NCBI GenBank assembly: GCA_030671645.1
Contig: DAOVHV010000018.1
Span: forward strand, 1-11,596
From: a bacterium
Lineage (GTDB): Bacteria; Bipolaricaulota; Bipolaricaulia; UBA7950; UBA9294
DNA: 11,596 bases
Direction: 5' to 3'
The position numbers were made by a program, and so were the translations under genes. This document shows positions 6,015 through 11,596 of this stretch, piece by piece (the first letter of the stretch is position 1; each line of letters starts with the position of its first letter). The notes beneath the pieces were generated by a model, which searched no databases, was not told where the DNA came from, and worked only from the letters and a program-made list of their open reading frames with translations.

Positions 6015-7925
6015 TTAGATGTCGAGCGTGGTGATCTTGTCGGAGTTCTCCCAGATGAAGTCTCGGCGCAGGGCGACATCGGTGCCCATCAACGTCGAGA
6101 AGATGTCGTTCGCTTCGAGATCGTCGCGAATCTCGATCAGCTTCAGGATGCGCTTATCGGGATCCATCGTCGTGTCCCAAAGCTCGCGCGGGTTCATCTC
6201 TCCCAATCCCTTGAACCGCTTCACCGAGTAGTTGCCCGTGTTCTCTTCGCGGTATCGCTCGAGTTCTTCGTCCGTATACAGGTAATCGATTTTCTTTCCT
6301 AATTTGATCTGATACAGCGGCGGCTTGGCGATGTAGACATGTCCTTCTACGATCAGCTTAGGAAGGTAGCGATAGAAGAAAGTGAGAATCAACGTGCTGA
6401 TATGAGCGCCATCGACGTCGGCATCGGACATGATGATGAGCTTGTTGTATCGCAGCCGATCCAGGGTGAAATCTTCGCGAATGCCCGTTCCGATTGCCGT
6501 AATCATGGCTATGATTTCCGCGTTGTCGAGAAGCTTGGCCAATCGCGCCTTCTCGACGTTGAGAACCTTGCCGCGCAATGGCAGGATGGCTTGGAAATTG
6601 CGATCGCGGCCTTGCTTGGCGCTGCCGCCTGCCGAATCGCCCTCAACAATGAACAGCTCGCAGGATTCGGGATTCCGATTCGAACAATCGGCCAGTTTCC
6701 CCGGCAAGGTGCTCGAAACCAGTGGTCCTTTTCGCCGCGCCATGTTGCGCGCTTTGGCTGCCGCTTGGCGTGCCCGGCTCGCGTTGACTGATTTCTCAAT
6801 CACGATTCGTGCGATCTTGGGCTTCTTCTGAAAGAACAGCCCCAGCTGCTCTTGGAGCACGCTGCCAATGATCCCCGCTACTTCCGGGTTCCCGAGCTTA
6901 GTCTTGGTTTGACCTTCAAACTCCGGGTTGGGAATCTTGATACTGATGATGCAAACCAGACCTTCGCGAATGTCTTCTCCCCGAAGGTTCGAGTCATCCT
7001 TTTTGATAATCTTCTTGTCTCGGCCGTACTCGTTCAGAAATTTCGTTAACGTGGACTTGAAGCCGGTGAGATGAGTTCCGCCGTCGACGGTGTTGATATT
7101 ATTGGCAAAGGCGTGAATCGATTCGTCGTAGGAGCCGGTCCATTGCATGGCCACTTCGATCTCGAGGCCCGCTTCCCGCCCTTGAATATAGATCGGCTTG
7201 GGGTGAATCGGCTCCTTCTTCTCGGCCAGCTCCTGGACAAACGAGGCAATGCCTCCCTTGTTCTGAAACGTGCGCTTCACCCCGGCAGCCTCATTCTCCA
7301 GGGTGATTTTCAATCCACCGTTCAGATAAGAGAGCTCGCGAAGTCTGTGCGACAGTTTAGGGAAGTTGTATTTGATTTCTTCGAAGATTTCGGAATCCGG
7401 CATGAAGGTTGTTCGGGTTCCCCGCTTTTCCGTGCTACCGACAACTTCAAGTTCCGTCCGCTTTTCTCCGCGAGAGAACTCCTGCCGATAGATGGATCCT
7501 TCCTTATAGACCTCGACGACCAAGATTTCGGACAGTGCGTTGACCACCGATACGCCAACGCCGTGCAGACCGCCTGAAACGTGGTAGCTTTTATTGTCGA
7601 ATTTGCCGCCGGCATGCAGCGTTGTCATGACCAACTCAAGAGCGGGGATTCCGGTCTCGGTATGGATGCCAATAGGCATTCCGCGGCCGTTATCCTCGAC
7701 AGTCACGCTGTTGTCGCTGTGAACGGTTACAGAGATCTCGGAACAAGCCCCAACCAGGGCCTCATCGATGCTGTTGTCGATGACCTCTTCAATGAGGTGC
7801 ATCAATCCGCTCTGCCCGGTACTGCCGATATACATCCCCGGACGCAGGCGTACGGGTTCGAGATCTTCTAACACTTTGATTTGATCGGCTTCATAAGCCG
7901 GAGCATTTTGAGGTTTCTTGACCAT
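6015..7925 (-). CDS. gyrB: DNA gyrase subunit B
   Basis: GyrB is the ATPase subunit of DNA gyrase, which introduces negative supercoils together with GyrA (not in this window). The 636 residues match the short B. subtilis-type enzyme, without the extra domain of E. coli GyrB. The GHKL ATPase region shows EEVIDNSIDEA (46-56, catalytic Glu47), EDNGRGMP (77-84) and SGGLHGVG (117-124). QTKTKLGN (339-346) precedes the TOPRIM domain with EGDSAGG (428-434), PLRGK (449-453) and DADVDG (501-506). KGLGEMNP (572-579) and TTMDP (585-589) close the protein. ParE is a less likely alternative given the overall match and the lack of a second copy. I start at the ATG at 7925, which has GGTGG four bases upstream. 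The longer reading frame from 7970 would place its first codons on the promoter. It appears to head a four-gene operon ending with murE. Confidence 0.95.
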   Translation of the reverse strand: MVKKPQNAPAYEADQIKVLEDLEPVRLRPGMYIGSTGQSGLMHLIEEVIDNSIDEALVGACSEISVTVHSDNSVTVEDNGRGMPIGIHTETGIPALELVMTTLHAGGKFDNKSYHVSGGLHGVGVSVVNALSEILVVEVYKEGSIYRQEFSRGEKRTELEVVGSTEKRGTRTTFMPDSEIFEEIKYNFPKLSHRLRELSYLNGGLKITLENEAAGVKRTFQNKGGIASFVQELAEKKEPIHPKPIYIQGREAGLEIEVAMQWTGSYDESIHAFANNINTVDGGTHLTGFKSTLTKFLNEYGRDKKIIKKDDSNLRGEDIREGLVCIISIKIPNPEFEGQTKTKLGNPEVAGIIGSVLQEQLGLFFQKKPKIARIVIEKSVNASRARQAAAKARNMARRKGPLVSSTLPGKLADCSNRNPESCELFIVEGDSAGGSAKQGRDRNFQAILPLRGKVLNVEKARLAKLLDNAEIIAMITAIGTGIREDFTLDRLRYNKLIIMSDADVDGAHISTLILTFFYRYLPKLIVEGHVYIAKPPLYQIKLGKKIDYLYTDEELERYREENTGNYSVKRFKGLGEMNPRELWDTTMDPDKRILKLIEIRDDLEANDIFSTLMGTDVALRRDFIWENSDKITTLDI

Positions 7926-7929
7926 CTCA

Positions 7930-7934
7930 CCACC
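7930..7934 (-). promoter_or_regulatory. gyrB ribosome binding site
   Basis: GGTGG on the minus strand lies four bases before the ATG at 7925. Together with the promoter just upstream it fixes the gyrB start and gives a leader of only about ten bases. Confidence 0.55.
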
Positions 7935-7941
7935 CGGATAA

Positions 7942-7970
7942 ATTGTAGCGAAACGCTGTCTGGATTTCAA
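7942..7970 (-). promoter_or_regulatory. gyrBp: Near-consensus sigma70-type promoter of the gyrB operon
   Basis: On the minus strand, TTGAAA (7970-7965) and TACAAT (7947-7942) are separated by exactly 17 bases, with one mismatch to consensus in each hexamer. The expected start point is near 7935, giving a very short 5' leader that contains the ribosome binding site. It would drive gyrB and probably the three genes behind it. Confidence 0.75.
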
Positions 7971-8012
7971 TCCTAGGCCTTCGGTTGTATCCCATGAATA
8001 ATCCCTGTAGGA

Positions 8013-8028
8013 TGCATAGAAATATGTA
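8013..8028. repeat. Imperfect inverted repeat in the gyrB/MFS intergenic region
   Basis: TGCATA-gaaa-TATGTA pairs at five of six positions and lies in the 139-bp divergent intergenic region, 37 bp before the MFS start. It could be an operator for the exporter gene, but short AT-rich repeats like this also arise by chance. Promoter elements for the MFS gene are weak; the best pair I see is TTGTAT (7985-7990) and TAGGAT (8008-8013) with a 17-base gap. Confidence 0.25.
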
Positions 8029-8064
8029 CACTAGCTTATAGAGCGAGCGGGCGGGGGTCGGATA

Positions 8065-9309
8065 TTGACAACAAATAACACATCTGATCAATTACCTAAT
8101 CGTAGACTTATTCCATTTCTCGTTGGAACAGCGTTAGGGAATGCGGGAGACCTCTTCACGCAGATCGCCGTCTTCTGGACCGGCTTATCTATTACCGGAA
8201 CGGCATTGTCCATCGCCGGTCTAGGAGGAGTATGGACATTGGGCGCCGCACTTGCCGGTTTGGCATCCGGCCCGATCGTCGATCGTTTCAATCGCAGAAA
8301 TTTGCTGATCTACCTTCACTCGCTGCTGGCTCTGCTCTGCTTCGTCGTCTTTGCCTTCTCCCGAGCTGGATCGCTTCAAATGTGGCACCTCTGGTGCTTC
8401 TTGATCGGGGAAGCAATCTTCGGAACACCCGTCACAGCGGCATTCAATGCGATACTTCCTGACATCGTACCCAAAAACCGCTTGGTTCGAGTCAACGGCT
8501 TACTGAGTTCGTGGGGGATGGCCGACAACCTCATCGAGGCAGCGCTGAGCGGTGTAATTCTTGCCCTCTGGGGCCCTGCTCCCATCTTCCTATTCAACGG
8601 TGTCATGTACTTGGTTGGAGCTGCCGCCGCGCTGTTCGTACCACAACGCGCCGGCACGCCGCACAAGGATCAAGACAAGCCTCGCTGGCGTCCGATTCAC
8701 GATCTTCGGTGTTCCTTCCGATACATTGCTCAAGAGAAACTCCTTCGAAGAGTCGTGACACTGGATTTCCTCAGTGATGTCGTATTCGCACCGCTGTTCT
8801 TCCTGGCTCCCGTTGTTTCTGCTGCCATCGGGATGGGATCGCAAGGCTATGGTTTCTTGCAGAGTCTGTCGCTGGGCGGCGTATTGGCAGGAAGCCTGGT
8901 GGCCTCGTCAATCGGCGCCAAGTGGCCCAAATTCGCCATGTGGATTGGAGGAACCATTCTTTTCTCGCTGGCTTTCCTCGCCCTAGGCATCCACCTGGTG
9001 CCAACAGCCGCGCTGATCGTGTTCTTCCTGTTCGGCCTCGGTGTTGCGGGCGGCCGCGTGTACGGGCACACACTCATTCAGCAAGTGCTTCCCTCCAAGA
9101 TACGGGGACGAGTCAATGGGATCCAGGCGTTCTTGGGTGGAGTGCTTCAGCCGGTCTCATTGGCCGTTGTCATGGCGTTGATTGACGTTTCCGGCGTAGA
9201 CCGCGTGCTGATTTGGCTTTCTTTGCTCATGCTCGTGATTGCCGCCTGCTACCTGCTGTTGCTTCCTTTGCGTGAGAAAAATTGGGTCCTTTCGGAGCCT
9301 CAGGAATAG
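8065..9309 (+). CDS. MFS exporter of the MFS_3 (EntS/Mef-like) type
   Basis: A 414-residue polytopic inner-membrane protein with about 12 predicted membrane segments, the usual size for a major facilitator transporter. Motif A between helices 2 and 3 reads GPIVDRFNRRNLL (69-81). A loop after helix 4 has ILPDIVPKNRLVRVNGL (130-146), and VLPSKIRGRVNGI (341-353) appears in the second half. These are typical of the MFS_3 group, which includes the enterobactin exporter EntS and macrolide efflux proteins. It probably exports a small molecule using the proton gradient, but the substrate cannot be read from sequence. The start is TTG at 8065, with GGGGG at 8053-8057 seven bases upstream and no in-frame ATG before the first helix. 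It diverges from gyrB and ends at a strong terminator, so it appears to be a single-gene unit. Its first codons are AT-richer than the rest. Confidence 0.88.
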   Translation: MTTNNTSDQLPNRRLIPFLVGTALGNAGDLFTQIAVFWTGLSITGTALSIAGLGGVWTLGAALAGLASGPIVDRFNRRNLLIYLHSLLALLCFVVFAFSRAGSLQMWHLWCFLIGEAIFGTPVTAAFNAILPDIVPKNRLVRVNGLLSSWGMADNLIEAALSGVILALWGPAPIFLFNGVMYLVGAAAALFVPQRAGTPHKDQDKPRWRPIHDLRCSFRYIAQEKLLRRVVTLDFLSDVVFAPLFFLAPVVSAAIGMGSQGYGFLQSLSLGGVLAGSLVASSIGAKWPKFAMWIGGTILFSLAFLALGIHLVPTAALIVFFLFGLGVAGGRVYGHTLIQQVLPSKIRGRVNGIQAFLGGVLQPVSLAVVMALIDVSGVDRVLIWLSLLMLVIAACYLLLLPLREKNWVLSEPQE

Positions 9310-9310
9310 G

Positions 9311-9346
9311 GCAAGAGGCTCTCCGCGACTGCGGAGAGCCTTTTGC
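9311..9346 (+). terminator. Strong intrinsic terminator between the MFS and AOR genes
   Basis: A 16-bp stem with one G-U pair (9311-9326 against 9331-9346) closes on a GACT tetraloop. The core GGCTCTCCGC/GCGGAGAGCC is perfect and TTTT follows it on the + strand. It begins one base after the MFS stop. The AOR gene ends at 9366 on the other strand, so the same hairpin probably serves both convergent genes, although the T-run is weaker in that direction. Confidence 0.85.
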
Positions 9347-9365
9347 TCCGTTGAGATCTGTTCGC

Positions 9366-11513
9366 TTACTGATATGGACGCACAACCTCCACTACATCGG
9401 GAAATGCGATGCCTAGCTCCTCAAGCTTGGCGATCGTCGGAACTCCGTTGTTCGTCCATCCGCGGCGCCTGTATACAGCGTCGATCAACGTTTCGTACTG
9501 GGCTTCGCGATGTGTTCGCAGGACAGCCACCTTCTCCGCGGTCGATTGTCCGACAGGATTCACGTTGAGCTGATCCCTCAATTGACCGTCGTAGCGCTCG
9601 GCGCGGGATTCGTACTCCTCCTCAGTCACCGGGCCGACGGATCGATACGGGATGGCGTCATGCTCACGCGTTCCGAATCCCATGCGGGCACCGAACACAC
9701 GTTGGAAGTTGTAGACACGTTCCGATTGGAGAATCAGATCCGCCGGACTCACTTCCTTCCCGGTCACCGCGGCAAAGACATTGCAGTAGTTATCAACGTG
9801 CTCCGGCACCTTGGCCGGGTCGGCTGTCTGCGCGTTGTCGGCGGGCTCAACATCATTCCAGGGTAGCTTGCAATGGCCGACCAACCCGAACCACGTTCGC
9901 CACATCGGGAAGTAGTGCAGGGCCTCGGCCTTGTCCTCGAACGTCGGGATTTGGTTGTTCACCATATCCATGAAGATCAGCCAGGCTTCGTCGTGCTGAG
10001 GCCCCTTGAGAGCCAGCCCGTATCCACCCTGCATGGCCAATGATTCCTTGGTGACGTACTCGGAATATTCGAGCCCCTTGGCCTCCATGCCGATGTCCTG
10101 CATGAAAGCCGGGTCGGCGCCGTGATCGCGGGCGAACATCTCCTTCATACGGCGGATTCCCTGCCCGACAATGACTCCGAATCCGTCTCCGCGGCCCATT
10201 TGATGAAGAACTTCCAAGGCCGTTTCCACGTTCCCGAAGCGAAGATCCATCCCTCCGGTCACTTCGGGGCCGATGAGGCCTGCTTCGTAACATTCCATCA
10301 CAAACGCAAGTCCTGTGGTAAAGGAGATGGTATCGATCCCGTAAGTATCGCAATAGAAATTCATCTCCAACACGAACTCCGGATCGAAGATACCGATGTT
10401 GGCACTTCCGGCTGTGGTTTCGTATTCCGGTCCGTCCACCAGCACCCGCGATCCCTTGTATGGCCCCGTCTTGAGAGGGAAGTCGTCGACGGCGTGCGAG
10501 CAAGACATGGTGCAGCCGAGCCAACAGCCGTCAGGCATGTTCTGACCAAACCGTTCTCGCCACACAGGCGACGAGATGTTGCCGGATTCTGGATGGCAGC
10601 CGAATTTGTAGTTGTGGGTGGGGAGCAAATCGTACTCGTCCATGATCTCCACCAAATGGGCCGTACCGACGCGACGCATGTCGCATTGGCCGGCGTCGAG
10701 TTCCAGGATTTCCTTGTTGATGCGTGCGCCCACTTCCTGTAGCCGTTTCAGGTCGGCCGGCTGGTTGGAATCCGGATTTACGGCCGGGCTCTTCACGACC
10801 AAAGCGGCAATCTTCTTGTCTCGGAACACAGTTCCGGTCCCTCCGCGGCCGGCTTGCTTGATGCGTAGGGCCTGACGCTTGAGATCGAAGAAACTGAAGT
10901 TGAGACAACCCCAGCGGACGTGTTCTGCGCCGGCACCGGCTGACACCGTCGAAATGGCGGCGATATCGCGGGGAGCATCGGAATCGGCAAACTCATGAAT
11001 GAGCTTCTCGGCGAACACGTGTGTGTTGATGTCGGTATCGGGGCAAGCAAGCAATTGGACCGTTCCCTGGACGCCATCGATAAAGACGATGACGTTCTCG
11101 GAAGCCTTTCCTTGCAGCTCGATGGCGTCCCATCCGGCGAATTTCAGATAGGGACCGAAATACCCGCCGGCATTGGAATCGATAACGTTGCCCGTCAGTG
11201 GAGATAGGCTGACCACGATCGACTTCCCCGAACCGGGGTAGTTGGTAGTCCCCCCGACAGGACCGGACGAGATCACGATTTCGTTCTCAGGGTCGTTCCA
11301 CTTGGTGGTTCCCCGGACGGCGTTCCACAATCGCCACACGCCAAAGCCACGCCCGCCGATGAAGACATCCTTCATCTGCTGGGTGACCGGACGTTCCTCA
11401 ACAACGCCGGTGTCGACGTTGACATAAAGCGTTCTGCCGGTATAGCCGCGCTCGGCTTTCAGCAACGCATATGCCTGCTCGGAAATGATTCGGTAGTCAG
11501 CCGGTAGTGTCAT
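9366..11513 (-). CDS. AOR-family tungsten/molybdopterin aldehyde:ferredoxin oxidoreductase
   Basis: A 715-residue cytoplasmic enzyme of the AOR family, which oxidises aldehydes (or runs the reverse reaction) with a bis-tungstopterin and one [4Fe-4S] cluster, using ferredoxin. The pterin-binding N-terminal domain shows IGGRGFG (52-58), PGSGKSIVVSLSPLTG (93-108), SNAGGYFGPYLKFAGWDAI (113-131) and QAGRGGTGTVFRDKKI (220-235). Cluster ligands are Cys330, Cys334 and Cys338 in GCWLGCTMSC, and Cys548 in VGHCKLPW. The first three have CX3CX3C spacing, not the CX2CX3C of P. furiosus AOR. DGPEYETTAGSANIG (360-374) and GIDTISFTTGLAF (392-404) are family motifs. KGPQHDEAW (503-511) stands where many AORs have a GACH motif. 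At 715 residues it is longer than the roughly 600 of classical AOR. The start has AGGAGG five bases upstream. Family is secure; substrate is unknown. Confidence 0.93.
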   Translation of the reverse strand: MTLPADYRIISEQAYALLKAERGYTGRTLYVNVDTGVVEERPVTQQMKDVFIGGRGFGVWRLWNAVRGTTKWNDPENEIVISSGPVGGTTNYPGSGKSIVVSLSPLTGNVIDSNAGGYFGPYLKFAGWDAIELQGKASENVIVFIDGVQGTVQLLACPDTDINTHVFAEKLIHEFADSDAPRDIAAISTVSAGAGAEHVRWGCLNFSFFDLKRQALRIKQAGRGGTGTVFRDKKIAALVVKSPAVNPDSNQPADLKRLQEVGARINKEILELDAGQCDMRRVGTAHLVEIMDEYDLLPTHNYKFGCHPESGNISSPVWRERFGQNMPDGCWLGCTMSCSHAVDDFPLKTGPYKGSRVLVDGPEYETTAGSANIGIFDPEFVLEMNFYCDTYGIDTISFTTGLAFVMECYEAGLIGPEVTGGMDLRFGNVETALEVLHQMGRGDGFGVIVGQGIRRMKEMFARDHGADPAFMQDIGMEAKGLEYSEYVTKESLAMQGGYGLALKGPQHDEAWLIFMDMVNNQIPTFEDKAEALHYFPMWRTWFGLVGHCKLPWNDVEPADNAQTADPAKVPEHVDNYCNVFAAVTGKEVSPADLILQSERVYNFQRVFGARMGFGTREHDAIPYRSVGPVTEEEYESRAERYDGQLRDQLNVNPVGQSTAEKVAVLRTHREAQYETLIDAVYRRRGWTNNGVPTIAKLEELGIAFPDVVEVVRPYQ

Positions 11514-11518
11514 TTGCG

Positions 11519-11524
11519 CCTCCT
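11519..11524 (-). promoter_or_regulatory. Shine-Dalgarno of the AOR-family gene
   Basis: A perfect AGGAGG on the minus strand lies five bases before the ATG at 11513. It confirms the start and overlaps the TAG of a possible upstream gene. Confidence 0.85.
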
Positions 11525-11596
11525 ACATGTGCGAGAACCGCACAGCCAAATTGAAGATGTGTTCCGGTACAAGTTTAGGAAAGCCGGCCCACAACC
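11523..11596 (-). CDS. Possible C-terminal end of a gene upstream of AOR (partial)
   Basis: On the minus strand one frame is open from the window edge to a TAG at 11525-11523 and would encode 23 residues ending in VPEHIFNLAVRFSHM. The stop overlaps the AGGAGG of the AOR gene, the tight spacing seen inside operons, and the third codon positions are fairly GC-rich. Twenty-four open codons are not rare by chance, and a second frame is also open up to a TGA that overlaps the AOR start codon. I do not recognise the protein. Ferredoxin or MoaD-like genes often accompany AOR genes, but nothing in this tail identifies one. Confidence 0.4.
   Translation of the reverse strand, partial: LWAGFPKLVPEHIFNLAVRFSHM
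11528..11544. repeat. Perfect 6-bp inverted repeat just upstream of the AOR ribosome binding site
   Basis: TGTGCG-agaac-CGCACA forms a GC-rich stem with a five-base loop, ending three bases before the AGGAGG of the AOR gene on the minus strand. It could act as an mRNA hairpin tuning translation or as part of an operator. It is short, so chance is possible. Confidence 0.4.

Noticed and set aside
7926..7970. Extended gyrB N-terminus from TTG at 7970
   Set aside because: The extra 15 codons overlap a near-consensus promoter, and the ATG at 7925 has a ribosome binding site and matches usual GyrB N-termini.
9853..10524. 223-codon open frame on the - strand
   Set aside because: It is an out-of-frame reading of the AOR gene, with an Arg-rich composition and no domain.
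10122..10742. 206-codon open frame on the + strand
   Set aside because: It is antisense to the AOR gene, whose cofactor and cluster motifs run through this stretch, and it has no start signal.
1..11596. CRISPR arrays, insertion sequences, tRNA, rRNA or attachment sites
   Set aside because: I saw no repeat-spacer pattern, transposase motif, terminal inverted repeats or RNA gene landmarks; coding sequence fills almost the whole window.

Overview
The window is moderately GC-rich and almost fully coding, with eight complete genes, one clear gene fragment at the left edge and one possible fragment at the right edge. It looks like chromosomal DNA of a deep-branching, probably anaerobic bacterium. 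Three things point that way: a tungsten/molybdopterin enzyme of the aldehyde:ferredoxin oxidoreductase (AOR) family, a short B. subtilis-type GyrB, and peptidoglycan ligases. A small secreted beta-rich protein ending in Phe suggests a diderm envelope. A Bipolaricaulota-like or similar uncultured phylum is possible, but the sequence alone does not settle it. I see no phage, IS, CRISPR, tRNA or rRNA signal.

Layout. Left block, + strand: the C-terminus of a TrkH/KtrB-type potassium transporter subunit, then a secreted S55 (SpoIVB-type) protein with a strong ribosome binding site, then murF overlapping or abutting its end. murF runs tail-to-tail into murE on the opposite strand, and the two stop codons share the four bases 3554-3557. 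An 18-bp perfect palindrome lies just inside the end of murF.

Middle block, - strand, read right to left: gyrB, a small putative outer-membrane beta-barrel protein, a membrane-anchored FAM173/ATPSCKMT-like methyltransferase, and murE. Spacing is 33 bp or less, then zero, then a 20-bp overlap. They look like one operon driven by a near-consensus sigma70-type promoter at 7942-7970. The operon mixes DNA topology, envelope protein, methylation and peptidoglycan precursor functions.

Right block: an MFS_3-type exporter diverges from gyrB and ends at a strong hairpin terminator (9311-9346). A 715-residue AOR-family oxidoreductase converges on that terminator from the - strand. AOR has a strong RBS, a small inverted repeat just upstream of it, and perhaps the end of another gene before that.

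Most of this is housekeeping. The points that stand out are the order of the catalytic motifs in the S55 protein (reversed relative to SpoIVB), the altered specificity motifs in MurE, the shared stop codons of the two Mur ligases, the mixed gyrB-murE operon, and the CX3CX3C cluster motif in the AOR-family enzyme. I did not find a convincing wholly new multi-gene system.
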